A stretch of 25,616 nucleotides of DNA from JAXDBW01 sp034678405 (GTDB lineage: Bacteria > Patescibacteriota > Patescibacteriia > UBA10025 > JAHIVO01): the NCBI GenBank assembly GCA_034678405.1, contig JAXDBW010000071.1, positions 1-25,616 on the forward strand. The letters run 5' to 3'. Positions 7,594-14,761 of this stretch are shown here, piece by piece (position 1 is the first letter of the stretch; each line of letters starts with the position of its first letter). The notes beneath the pieces are model-generated. The model made no database searches and was not told the origin of the DNA. It saw only the letters and a list, made by a program, of their open reading frames with translations. The translations under genes and the position numbers were made by a program.

Positions 7594-9489
7594 ATGTGTG
7601 GCATCGTCGGATACATCGGAACCAAAGAAGCGCGACCCATCCTCATGGATGGCCTCAAACGTTTAGAATACCGTGGCTACGATTCAGCCGGCATCGCTAC
7701 AGTGGGCGATGAGCTCCGGGTGCGCAAGGCTGTGGGTAAGATTGCCGAACTAGAAAAGCAGCTCGGTGGTACCCAGTTTCCGGGTTCTGTCGGCATCGCG
7801 CATACTCGCTGGGCCACGCATGGTGAGCCCTCAGACGTGAATGCCCATCCTCACACCGGTCAAGATGGTATCGTGGCGCTGGTGCATAATGGCATTATCG
7901 AGAACTATCGGTCGCTCCGGCAGCTGCTGCAGCAGCAGGGGCATACGTTTCGCTCAGAGACCGACACTGAAGTCGTCGCTCATCTGATAGAGAAATATCA
8001 CACTGACCTGCCCCTGGCTGAGGCTGTCCAGCGGGCCATTACCCAACTCCAGGGTGCCTATGGCATCGTGGTCGTCAGTAGCAAGGAGCCAAACACCCTC
8101 GTCGCCGCGCGGAATGGCAGCCCCCTTGTTCTCGGCATCGCGGACAAAGAATATTTCATCGCTTCCGATGCAGCGGCGCTGCTGCCATATACCCGCCAAG
8201 TTATTTATCTCAATGATGGGGAACTGGTGGTGATGGATCGGGATTCGTATTCTGTCCGGACCATGGACAATGAAGTCGTCAATAAGGAGGTAGAGCAGAT
8301 CACCTGGGATCTCGAGCAGATCGAAAAGGCGGGCTATCCGCATTTCATGCTGAAAGAGATTTTTGAGCAGCCCGAAGCGATCCGTCAGACGCTGTCGGGA
8401 CGGGTTCACCCAGATGCGCCCAGCATCCACCTCCGCTGCCTGGAGAATGGATTTGCCGAAGCACTGCCGACTATTGATTCGGTGAAGCTACTCGCCTGTG
8501 GGACATCGTGGCACGCGGGACTCGTCGCCCAATTTATGATGGAAAAAATGCTGCGTATCCCGGTCACCGCTGAGCAAGCATCAGAATTTCGATATCGATT
8601 TCCCGTGATCGTACCGCGCACCCTCGCCGTGGCTATTTCCCAGTCCGGTGAGACCGCCGATACGAAGGGCGCCATAGAGCTCGCCCAGGAGAAGGGCGCC
8701 TACACCCTCGGTATCGTCAATGTCGTTGGCTCCACTATTGCGCGGATGGTAGATGGTGGCGCGTATTTGCATGCTGGCCCGGAAATCGGCGTTGCCTCGA
8801 CCAAGGCATTCTCCTGTCAGGTAGTTGCTTTATCGATATTAAACCTGGGGCTCGCGCGCATGCTCGATGAGTCAAAACCCCTCGAGAGCGGAAAAGCCCG
8901 CATCCCAAAAGATGACTATATGAAGATTGTGAATGAGCTCAATGCGCTCCCAGCGAAGGTCGAGCAAGTGCTGGCGCATGTATATAATCGGGAAACGGGA
9001 GAGGGCATCGTCCAGCAGATCGCCCGTGAATTTCAGGACAGTGATCATTTCTTATATTTAGGCAGGGGGTATAACTATCCCATAGCACTCGAGGGCGCCC
9101 TCAAACTGAAAGAAATCTCCTATATCCACGCTGAGGGGTATTCAGCCGCTGAGATGAAACATGGACCGATTGCCCTGATAGATAAGAACATGCCGGTCGT
9201 CATCATCGCGCCGCATGATAGCGAGGAACCATCGAGCTACGACAAGATCGTCTCCAACGCTGAAGAGGTACGGGCGCGGGGTGGTCGCATCATCGCCGTG
9301 GTCAATGAAGGAGACTCGCACATTGCGAAGATGGCAGAGTGGGTGATTGAGATACCCAATACGCTAGCTCATTTAGTCCCGGTCTTAGCTACAATTCCCT
9401 TGCAACTGCTCGCCTATGAAATCGCCGTGCTGAAAGGATATGATCCAGACAAACCACGTAATCTCGCCAAGTCAGTGACGGTAGAATAG
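7594..9489 (+). CDS. glmS: Glutamine-fructose-6-phosphate aminotransferase (isomerizing)
   Basis: 631 aa (E. coli enzyme about 609). It makes glucosamine-6-phosphate from fructose-6-phosphate and glutamine, the first step towards UDP-GlcNAc and cell-wall polymers. The start at 7594 gives the obligatory N-terminal MCGIVGYIG, where Cys2 becomes the nucleophile after Met removal; any upstream start would bury it. The class II glutaminase domain has RLEYRGYDSAG, HTRWATHG and the HNGIIENY loop. Two SIS domains follow: about 310-450 with CGTSWHAG, ISQSGETADT and ASTKAF, and about 480-620 with LGRGYNYPIALEGALKLKE, HAEGYSAAEMKHGP and the C-terminal PRNLAKSVTVE. No glmS ribozyme can fit in the 4-base gap before it. 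No Shine-Dalgarno site is seen, so translation may be coupled to prfB. Confidence 0.98.
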   Translation: MCGIVGYIGTKEARPILMDGLKRLEYRGYDSAGIATVGDELRVRKAVGKIAELEKQLGGTQFPGSVGIAHTRWATHGEPSDVNAHPHTGQDGIVALVHNGIIENYRSLRQLLQQQGHTFRSETDTEVVAHLIEKYHTDLPLAEAVQRAITQLQGAYGIVVVSSKEPNTLVAARNGSPLVLGIADKEYFIASDAAALLPYTRQVIYLNDGELVVMDRDSYSVRTMDNEVVNKEVEQITWDLEQIEKAGYPHFMLKEIFEQPEAIRQTLSGRVHPDAPSIHLRCLENGFAEALPTIDSVKLLACGTSWHAGLVAQFMMEKMLRIPVTAEQASEFRYRFPVIVPRTLAVAISQSGETADTKGAIELAQEKGAYTLGIVNVVGSTIARMVDGGAYLHAGPEIGVASTKAFSCQVVALSILNLGLARMLDESKPLESGKARIPKDDYMKIVNELNALPAKVEQVLAHVYNRETGEGIVQQIAREFQDSDHFLYLGRGYNYPIALEGALKLKEISYIHAEGYSAAEMKHGPIALIDKNMPVVIIAPHDSEEPSSYDKIVSNAEEVRARGGRIIAVVNEGDSHIAKMAEWVIEIPNTLAHLVPVLATIPLQLLAYEIAVLKGYDPDKPRNLAKSVTVE

Positions 9490-9498
9490 TAGTATCCC

Positions 9499-9527
9499 TT
9501 GACAACACATCATTTCTGTAATATTAT
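9499..9527 (+). promoter_or_regulatory. Strong sigma70 promoter upstream of the 80-aa protein
   Basis: A perfect TTGACA (9499-9504) and TATTAT (9522-9527) are spaced by exactly 17 bases. The predicted start near 9534 gives a 120-nt leader. Confidence 0.8.
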
Positions 9528-9567
9528 CTTTCGTTATTCCAAAACCACTATACAATTCATTGAGCGG

Positions 9568-9650
9568 AAAGGAGGACAGTCATAGACAGCCCAAGAATGT
9601 ATAGCCAACCCAAAAACGCACCATTGCACAAATCCTCACGAAGGGGGAGT
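9568..9650 (+). promoter_or_regulatory. Leader with two Shine-Dalgarno-like sites
   Basis: AAAGGAGG at 9568-9575 is a near-perfect anti-16S match but has no ATG, GTG or TTG at a workable distance; the nearest ATG (9597) is 21 bases on. A second site, AAGGGGGAG (9641-9649), sits 4 bases before ATG 9654 and decides that start. CCTC just upstream of the second site can pair with its GGGG, a possible weak occlusion. Confidence 0.4.
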
Positions 9651-9653
9651 TAT

Positions 9654-9896
9654 ATGCGCCTCAAATCTGGCGACATACTCGCAGGAGAAATCCTGGAATT
9701 CGACGAGATTCGCCGGATGGTCATTGCATCGTCTGGCACCGAAGTGGTACTCGAGGGTGATCATGGCACGGTCATACCGGTCAGCGTGTTTGACGTCGGA
9801 CTGCGATGGCCCAACCGTGGTATTCCACTGATCATTTTCGATCCGGTGAAGGGACCACGCATGTCCCGGAGACCACTGATTGATCCTGTGGGTTGA
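9654..9896 (+). CDS. Small protein of unknown function (80 aa)
   Basis: 80 aa from ATG 9654, chosen because AAGGGGGAG precedes it; an in-frame ATG at 9597 would add 19 residues but has no nearby ribosome-binding site. There is no signal peptide or membrane helix. The sequence alternates short beta-like strands (SGDILAGEILEFD; RRMVIASSGTEVVLEG; GTVIPVSVFDVG) with a basic C-terminal half, suggesting a small beta-barrel-like domain. I do not recognise the family. It stands alone between a strong promoter and a strong terminator, so it is probably expressed as a single-gene transcript. Confidence 0.7.
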   Translation: MRLKSGDILAGEILEFDEIRRMVIASSGTEVVLEGDHGTVIPVSVFDVGLRWPNRGIPLIIFDPVKGPRMSRRPLIDPVG

Positions 9897-9920
9897 TGAG
9901 ACAGCGGTATATCCAAGTAT

Positions 9921-9956
9921 GGGCGGAACTTCATATGGGTTCCGCTCATTTTTTTT
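9921..9956 (+). terminator. Rho-independent terminator
   Basis: GGGCGGAAC (9921-9929) pairs with GTTCCGCTC (9939-9947) as a 9-bp stem including a G-U pair, followed by A and eight T residues. It ends the 80-aa protein transcript. Confidence 0.9.
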
Positions 9957-9982
9957 GACAATTTTTACTGCTCGTGTAAGCT
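9955..9982 (+). promoter_or_regulatory. Possible promoter of comEC
   Basis: A perfect TTGACA (9955-9960) overlaps the end of the preceding T-tract. The best -10 at usable spacing (16 bases) is TAAGCT with TG immediately before it, which is weak. TATAGA at 9982-9987 is better but 21 bases away. Confidence 0.35.
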
Positions 9983-10016
9983 ATAGACACCTTCCCCGGT
10001 ATTCGTGGAAGGTTTT

Positions 10017-11525
10017 ATGCATGTCAAAAAAAGTACCATTTTCTTAGTCGGTTGTCTCGCAGTGCTTATTGGGGTGGGAGTGCGGTCGGCAGTAGTAATC
10101 CCCATGGTAGTGTGGTTCAGTCTCGCTGTTATGGGCGTAATTGTGATTATTGTCCTCGGACGGTGGCGCTGGGGAGTCGTACTGGCCGTGGCGTGCCTCG
10201 GCCTTTCATTTGGTGTGGCTCGGTATGCGTGGTCTGTGCCAACGCCGACGGCCGGAGATATTCAGTACTATAATAATCAAACGGTCACATTCATCGGTAC
10301 CGTCGTCGGTGAGCCTGATACTCGGGCGGATCATGTGAAGCTGACGATAGCTACTCAGTCACTAGCCGACCGGCGACTCGTCGATGGTCGGGTACTGGTA
10401 AACACCAAGCTGTATCCGCAGTATCAGTATGGCGACCAGCTCATCATTACCTGTGCCCTCGAGCAGCCGGAGGTGATACGCTCTGAGGGTGGGCGTGATT
10501 TCCAATATGATCAATACCTCGCCTTGTTCCATATCTACTCGGTTTGCTACCGGCCATCAATCACCGTCCTTGGTCATGACCAGGGCAACCGAACCTTGGC
10601 TCTGATATTCCATATCAAGAGTCAATTTGTGGAGCAAGTGACTCAGGCGATTAGTGAGCCGGAGGCATCGTTTGTCGGGGGATTAATTCTCGGGTCACGG
10701 AAGTCGATACCTGCTTACCTCATCGAGGCATTTAGTCGGACGGGGACGACGCATATCATTGCCCTGTCGGGCTATAATATCACTATCATCGCGGTTTTCA
10801 TCCAGAATCTCTGCCGCTCGCTCTGGATCCACCGGCGGTATGCCTTTTGGATTTCGCTCTGCGCCATCGTGTTTTTCGTAGTGCTGACCGGTGCGCCGGC
10901 TTCGGTGACGCGGGCGGGCATCATGGGCGGCCTGGTCTTACTCGCGCGGCAACTCGGGAGGATGAATCGGATTACGAATTCGCTCATACTCGCAGCAGTC
11001 ATCATGGTGCTCATCAATCCCCAGGTATTGCTCTATGATGCCGGGTTTCAATTATCATTTCTCTCCACCGTGGGGCTTGTGTATTTTTCACCGATTCTGG
11101 AGCGGGTGTTTCGGTGGGTGCCTCAGACGTTTGAGCTGCGCTCTAGTTTGACTGCCACGCTCTCAGCTATTCTGTTTACTCTGCCGCTGATCATTGTTAC
11201 GTTTGGGCGCCTGTCGATTATTGCCCCGGTAGTGAATGTGATTATATTGCCACTGATACCCTTTGCCATGGCCCTCGGGTTTGCGACCGGCATCGCCGGA
11301 CTGTTGTTTGCTCCGCTCGGGATGATGATTGGCTGGCTGGCCTGGGCACTACTCCGCCTCATCCTTGGGATTATAGAGTGGTTTGGATCGCTGCCACATA
11401 TTGCGGTGCAGTTGCCGGTGGTGGGCTGGGTATGGATTGGCGCGGCGTATACGATGTTTGGATTGCTGATATGGAAATATAATCACAAACCGTCGACTCG
11501 CATGGAGCCGACGGCTGTTCGTTGA
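10017..11525 (+). CDS. comEC: ComEC/Rec2-family DNA-uptake channel protein, without its metallo-beta-lactamase domain
   Basis: 502 aa from ATG 10017, preceded by GGAAGG; a GTG at 10005 is an alternative. ComEC forms the inner-membrane channel that takes up single-stranded DNA during natural transformation. Two hydrophobic segments at the N-terminus are followed by an OB-like extracytoplasmic region (FIGTVVGEPDTRADHVKLT; QYGDQLIITCALEQPE). From about residue 220 the competence domain starts (FVGGLILGSRKSIP, then THIIALSGYNITII) with many membrane helices to the C-terminus. ComEC proteins usually end in a metallo-beta-lactamase domain of about 250 aa; this one stops after the last helix. A gene for a matching secreted beta-lactamase domain lies 2 kb downstream on the same strand. 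No other competence gene is in the window. Confidence 0.9.
   Translation: MHVKKSTIFLVGCLAVLIGVGVRSAVVIPMVVWFSLAVMGVIVIIVLGRWRWGVVLAVACLGLSFGVARYAWSVPTPTAGDIQYYNNQTVTFIGTVVGEPDTRADHVKLTIATQSLADRRLVDGRVLVNTKLYPQYQYGDQLIITCALEQPEVIRSEGGRDFQYDQYLALFHIYSVCYRPSITVLGHDQGNRTLALIFHIKSQFVEQVTQAISEPEASFVGGLILGSRKSIPAYLIEAFSRTGTTHIIALSGYNITIIAVFIQNLCRSLWIHRRYAFWISLCAIVFFVVLTGAPASVTRAGIMGGLVLLARQLGRMNRITNSLILAAVIMVLINPQVLLYDAGFQLSFLSTVGLVYFSPILERVFRWVPQTFELRSSLTATLSAILFTLPLIIVTFGRLSIIAPVVNVIILPLIPFAMALGFATGIAGLLFAPLGMMIGWLAWALLRLILGIIEWFGSLPHIAVQLPVVGWVWIGAAYTMFGLLIWKYNHKPSTRMEPTAVR
11490..11514 (-). terminator. Probable terminator of the glpX-fda transcript
   Basis: CCGTCG pairs with CGACGG and CTC with GAG, with one A/C mismatch and a 5-base loop. 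On the minus strand it is followed by TTTGTGATTATATTT, a T-rich but interrupted tail. It lies inside the 3' end of comEC, so the convergent transcripts overlap here. Confidence 0.5.
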
Positions 11526-11541
11526 CAATATTGTATCGCTG

Positions 11542-12555
11542 CTATTTCTCCATGTCCGGGGTGTAGGCACCCTGATTGGCGGCGTGATTAGCCTTCATTC
11601 GTTTCATGAATTCTGCTTGAGCCGCGGCGAGATTCTCGGCCTTGCCATGCCAGACCTGGAGCGGGTCACCCTGGAGGGCTCGAGCAAAGGAGAAGCTGAT
11701 CGTCCATGGTCCATCATTCAGTTTGTTCACGGCATTGAGGTTCTCAGTTGCTTGGACGGCAGTCTGTCCGCCAGAGAGGAAGACGATGCCCGGCACTTCT
11801 TTTGGCACTGCATCTTTGAAACAGCGGATAGTCGCCTCACCAATTTCCTCGGGCGTGGCCTGCTCGGGGCATTCATTGCCGCTGATGACCATGCTCGATT
11901 TGAGGATGAGGCCTTTCAGATCGACCTTGTATTTCTTTAATTCGTCAAACATGATCTGGAGTGTCGTGGTAGTCACCGCCTCGCTGCGTTTGATATCATG
12001 TGGCCCCTCAATAAGTACTTCTGGCTCGACGACCGGGACGATACCTGCTTCCTGAGCGAGGGCAGCATAGCGAGTGAGGGCATGCGCATTTGCGCTGAGG
12101 CACTGCTCAGTGGGGAGCTCAGCGCCATCAATCTTGATGACCGCCCTCCATTTCGCGAAGCGGCAGCCCATCGCATAGTATTCGGCGAACCGATCACGCA
12201 GCTTATCAAGCCCATCCGTTACTTTTTCTCCGGGGAAGCCAGCCAGGTCATGTGCGCCTTTGTCAACTTTGATACCGGGGATGACGCCGTGATTCTTCAG
12301 CACCTCGAGAAATGGCGTGCCATCGTCAGCTTTCTGTGTTAGCGTTTCCTCATACAGGATTACTCCAGATATATATTCACCGAGTTCAGGCGTGGTGAGG
12401 AAGAGATTGCGATACTGCCGCCGGGTTTCCTCAGTTGACTCGAGGCCGATGGAGTCGAGTCGTTTGGTAGCAGAGGGCGTTGATTCATCGGCGGCGAGGA
12501 GGCCCTTGTGATCGGCAACCATGTGTTTAGCTATGTTGTGGAGTGATTCGTTCAT
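11542..12555 (-). CDS. fda: Class I fructose-1,6-bisphosphate aldolase
   Basis: 337 aa, a Schiff-base aldolase of the form common in animals and plants. It interconverts fructose-1,6-bisphosphate with dihydroxyacetone phosphate and glyceraldehyde-3-phosphate. Visible active-site elements: AADES near the N-terminus (Asp23), the FAKWRAVIKI strand with Lys135 and Lys141, VVEPEV (Glu177), the Schiff-base Lys219 in GLILKSSMV, and the phosphate-binding FLSGGQT. The C-terminus FSFARALQGDPLQVWHGK is family-typical. It follows glpX after 9 bases without a Shine-Dalgarno site, so the two form one transcript joining consecutive gluconeogenic steps. Confidence 0.95.
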   Translation of the reverse strand: MNESLHNIAKHMVADHKGLLAADESTPSATKRLDSIGLESTEETRRQYRNLFLTTPELGEYISGVILYEETLTQKADDGTPFLEVLKNHGVIPGIKVDKGAHDLAGFPGEKVTDGLDKLRDRFAEYYAMGCRFAKWRAVIKIDGAELPTEQCLSANAHALTRYAALAQEAGIVPVVEPEVLIEGPHDIKRSEAVTTTTLQIMFDELKKYKVDLKGLILKSSMVISGNECPEQATPEEIGEATIRCFKDAVPKEVPGIVFLSGGQTAVQATENLNAVNKLNDGPWTISFSFARALQGDPLQVWHGKAENLAAAQAEFMKRMKANHAANQGAYTPDMEK

Positions 12556-12564
12556 AGGACGTGA

Positions 12565-13512
12565 TTACTTAGTTTTGTAGGCGTCATGATGGGTGGTGAT
12601 ATAGCGGAGCGTACCCGACGAGCCACGCAGCACCATGGAGTGTGTTTCGATGAAGTGTGAGTGATTGACAACCCCGCGGAGCAGCGGCCCCTCAATGATC
12701 CCAGTGGCAGTAAAGGTCAGCTGATCGCCCTTTGCAAGTTCAGCGGCGGGGTATACGGTTTTCTGGTCATATCCGGCATCAGCTACTATCTGGGCGTGCT
12801 TTTCGTCAGGTGATTTGAATCGCGCCAGGAGCTGTCCGCCCATAATTTTGACCGCCACGGCAGCTAGGACTGATTCAGCTGAGCCACCCGAGCCCATCAG
12901 CATGTCAATCTCATTGTCCGGAAAACACGCGGCAATGGCCGCGGCCATATCACCGTCGGTGATCAGGCGCACGCGTGCGCCTGCCGCGCGGATATCCGCG
13001 ATGAGTGCTTCATTGCGGGGGCGATCCATGACCACTACCGTCACTTCACGGATATCTTTGCCCAGCGCTTTCGCGGTTTTCTGGATGTTATCTTTTGGCG
13101 GGGCATCGAGATCGATCTGGCCTGCCGCTTCTCGACCCACGGCGATTTTATCCATATAGGTATCCGGTCCGGTGAAGAGAGAATCCTTGGCTCCAGCGGC
13201 GATGACGGATACGGCATTGTATCGTCCCCAGGCGACGCTGTCAGTGCATTCGAGTGGGTCAATGGCAAGATCCATGACCGGGCCCGTCCCGGTCCCGACC
13301 GTTTCACCGGTATAGAGTTGGGGCGCCTCATCCTTCTCTCCCTCGCCGATGACGACTGTACCTTGGAAATCGATCTGGTTAAATCGGTCGCGCATTTCTT
13401 TGACGGCGGCGCCGTCGGCTTTCTTCGCTTCGCCAAACCCAATCCACTCCGCGGCGGCGATGGCCGCGGCCTCTGTCACTCGGACAAATTCCAGAGCTAG
13501 GTTTCTATCCAT
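12565..13512 (-). CDS. glpX: Class II fructose-1,6-bisphosphatase, GlpX type
   Basis: 315 aa. It hydrolyses fructose-1,6-bisphosphate to fructose-6-phosphate, feeding GlmS and sugar synthesis. The metal ligands known from E. coli GlpX fall at the same positions here: Asp33, Glu57 (IGEGEKDE), Asp85 and Glu88 (AIDPLECTDSVA). The GTGTGPVMDLAIDPLE signature, the LMGSGGSAE loop and the C-terminal AELAKGDQLTFTATGI are visible. The enzyme is lithium-sensitive and divalent-metal dependent in other bacteria. Its promoter predicts transcription starting one base before the ATG, so the mRNA is probably leaderless. It is divergent from the metallo-beta-lactamase gene across 40 bases. Confidence 0.97.
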   Translation of the reverse strand: MDRNLALEFVRVTEAAAIAAAEWIGFGEAKKADGAAVKEMRDRFNQIDFQGTVVIGEGEKDEAPQLYTGETVGTGTGPVMDLAIDPLECTDSVAWGRYNAVSVIAAGAKDSLFTGPDTYMDKIAVGREAAGQIDLDAPPKDNIQKTAKALGKDIREVTVVVMDRPRNEALIADIRAAGARVRLITDGDMAAAIAACFPDNEIDMLMGSGGSAESVLAAVAVKIMGGQLLARFKSPDEKHAQIVADAGYDQKTVYPAAELAKGDQLTFTATGIIEGPLLRGVVNHSHFIETHSMVLRGSSGTLRYITTHHDAYKTK

Positions 13513-13519
13513 ATAGGGT

Positions 13520-13549
13520 ATTGTACTTCATTTTTTCCTCTTTCGTCAA
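13520..13549 (-). promoter_or_regulatory. Sigma70 promoter of glpX-fda, predicted leaderless
   Basis: On the minus strand, TTGACG (13544-13549) and TACAAT (13520-13525) are spaced by 18 bases. The predicted start is at 13513 and the glpX ATG begins at 13512. The -35 box lies 3 bases from the start codon of the divergent gene. Confidence 0.65.
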
Positions 13550-13552
13550 CGC

Positions 13553-14410
13553 ATGCAGACAAGTAGTAAACGAATACTCATTCTCAGTAGTGAAGCACTT
13601 TTTTTACTCACGGTGCTTGGGTTTTTTGTCATGCAGGCCGATGCGGGGAGTCTCCGTGTCACGTTCTTTGATGTCGGTCAGGGTGACAGCATCCTCATCC
13701 AGACGCCGTCGCACCAGACGATTCTCATTGATGGCGGACCGGATCGCAGCATCCTCGGCAAACTGGGACGAGCATTGCCATTTTATCAGCGAGACATAGA
13801 CCTGATGATTTTGACGCACCCGCATGCCGATCATCTCATCGGACTCATTCAAGTGCTGCAGCGCTATACCGTACATCGCGTGGTCTATACTGATGTGACG
13901 TACCCAGCGCCGGAGTATACCGAGTGGCCCAGGTTGATTGAGGGTAGCGAAGTGACGATTGCTTATGCTGGTCAGCAATTCACCTTTGGTGATGTGACAC
14001 TGGACGTCCTGTTTCCATTGAGTAGTCTTGCGGGAGAATCGTTTGACGATGTGAATGACAGTTCGGTCGTCACCCGGCTCGTGTATCAGGATCATTCATT
14101 CCTTTTCATGGGTGATGCCCCAGTCTCGGTGGAGGAGGGGCTCATGGCCGAATCACCCATTACTCTCGATAGCGACTATCTCAAAGTAGGTCATCATGGC
14201 AGTCGCTATTCATCCTCGGCTGATTTCCTCGCAGTGGTCAGCCCTGACTACGCGATTATTCAGTCTGGAGAGGGCAATCCATTTGATCATCCACATGAAA
14301 TTACCCTGCGCAAGCTCGAAGCGGTGGGAGCGGAGGTATTGCGGAATGACCACATGGGGGACATTCAGGTGAGGTGTCCGGCTGAGGGGGTATGCAGCAG
14401 CACCCCTTGA
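13553..14410 (+). CDS. Secreted ComEC-type metallo-beta-lactamase-fold protein (detached ComEC C-terminal domain)
   Basis: 285 aa. An N-terminal hydrophobic segment (about 8-30) acts as signal peptide or anchor. The domain that follows matches the metallo-beta-lactamase part of ComEC: FFDVGQGDSILIQTP, ILIDGGPD, the metal motif LTHPHADHLIG, LFMGDAP, LKVGHHGSRYSSS and a final NPFDHPHEITL. In ComEC-type proteins this domain is thought to process the non-imported DNA strand outside the membrane. The ComEC channel protein in this window lacks exactly this part, so I infer that the two act together. A stand-alone secreted hydrolase remains possible. No Shine-Dalgarno site and no separate clear promoter are seen. 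Confidence 0.88.
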   Translation: MQTSSKRILILSSEALFLLTVLGFFVMQADAGSLRVTFFDVGQGDSILIQTPSHQTILIDGGPDRSILGKLGRALPFYQRDIDLMILTHPHADHLIGLIQVLQRYTVHRVVYTDVTYPAPEYTEWPRLIEGSEVTIAYAGQQFTFGDVTLDVLFPLSSLAGESFDDVNDSSVVTRLVYQDHSFLFMGDAPVSVEEGLMAESPITLDSDYLKVGHHGSRYSSSADFLAVVSPDYAIIQSGEGNPFDHPHEITLRKLEAVGAEVLRNDHMGDIQVRCPAEGVCSSTP

Positions 14411-14411
14411 C

Positions 14412-14438
14412 CCCGTTAAAGACTTAGGCTCTAACGGG
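14412..14438 (+). other. Hairpin after the metallo-beta-lactamase gene
   Basis: CCCGTTA (14412-14418) and TAACGGG (14432-14438) form a perfect 7-bp stem around a 13-base loop. No T-tract follows; instead a TTGACA begins 2 bases later, so it may mark the upstream edge of the next promoter region rather than an intrinsic terminator. Confidence 0.45.
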
Positions 14439-14439
14439 C

Positions 14440-14540
14440 TTGACAAATCACATAGTATATAGTAACGTAGGGGGCTGTTTTGGATGTGAAATTTGCGTCT
14501 AAAATAGTCCGAGATCAGCAATGATCATTGACAAGTCAAT
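14440..14540 (+). promoter_or_regulatory. Promoter/operator region of the 14.6-18.5 kb block
   Basis: Two perfect -35 hexamers occur: TTGACA at 14440-14445 (with the weak -10 TAACGT 17 bases on and TATAGT closer) and TTGACA at 14528-14533 (no good -10 at usual spacing). Around the second lie two overlapping perfect inverted repeats: CAATGATCATTG (14519-14530) and ATTGAC-AA-GTCAAT (14527-14540). Such symmetry over a -35 box is typical of a repressor operator; the regulator is unknown. Confidence 0.45.
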
Positions 14541-14565
14541 TACCAACGAAAACCAATAATAAATG

Positions 14566-14589
14566 CTCACCTCCCGCATACATGTGGGA
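14566..14589 (+). promoter_or_regulatory. Leader hairpin with anti-Shine-Dalgarno sequence
   Basis: CTCACCTCC (14566-14574) is complementary to ribosome-binding sites further down the same transcript: GGAGGTGAT at 14731-14739 (8 of 9 bases) and, with a bulge, GGAGGGGTGAG at 14690-14700. It overlaps a 7-bp hairpin, TCCCGCA-TACA-TGTGGGA (14572-14589), that could hold it closed. This looks like a translational switch but is inferred from complementarity only. Confidence 0.4.
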
Positions 14590-14608
14590 AGTAGAAAGGA
14601 GAGTGCGT

Positions 14609-14761
14609 ATGCACGAGTCGGATTTGTTTCCGCCATGCTGCGCCAGGTGCCAGCATGTAAAACATCAAGAATACGAAACCCACCAGAGAGGAGGGGTGAG
14701 TATGGTCGTTCAGACGACTACACAGCCGGAGGAGGTGATGAATAATGGCAGGCCGAGATAA
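14609..14761 (+). CDS. Small Cys/His-rich peptide (50 aa) upstream of the 344-aa gene
   Basis: 50 aa. The start is supported by AAAGGAGAG (14595-14603), 5 bases before the ATG. The frame is open further upstream to 14528, but without a ribosome-binding site. The N-terminal half has CCARCQHVKHQEYETH: C-x2-C followed by three His residues, compatible with a small zinc site. The C-terminal half is unremarkable. An internal ATG at 14702 has its own GGAGGGG and could yield a 19-aa peptide instead. The TAA lies 14 bases inside the next gene, so translation would be coupled. It may be a real small protein or a leader peptide; its similarity to known families cannot be judged. Confidence 0.5.
   Translation: MHESDLFPPCCARCQHVKHQEYETHQRGGVSMVVQTTTQPEEVMNNGRPR

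Noticed and set aside
9490..9653. glmS-type ribozyme or riboswitch near glmS
   Set aside because: The gap before glmS is 4 bases, and the 164 bases after it carry a normal promoter and leader of another gene with no recognisable riboswitch core.
12815..13159. Plus-strand frame over glpX, and similar frames over glnA and fda
   Set aside because: The minus-strand genes are unmistakable and carry active-site residues; these are composition-driven shadows.
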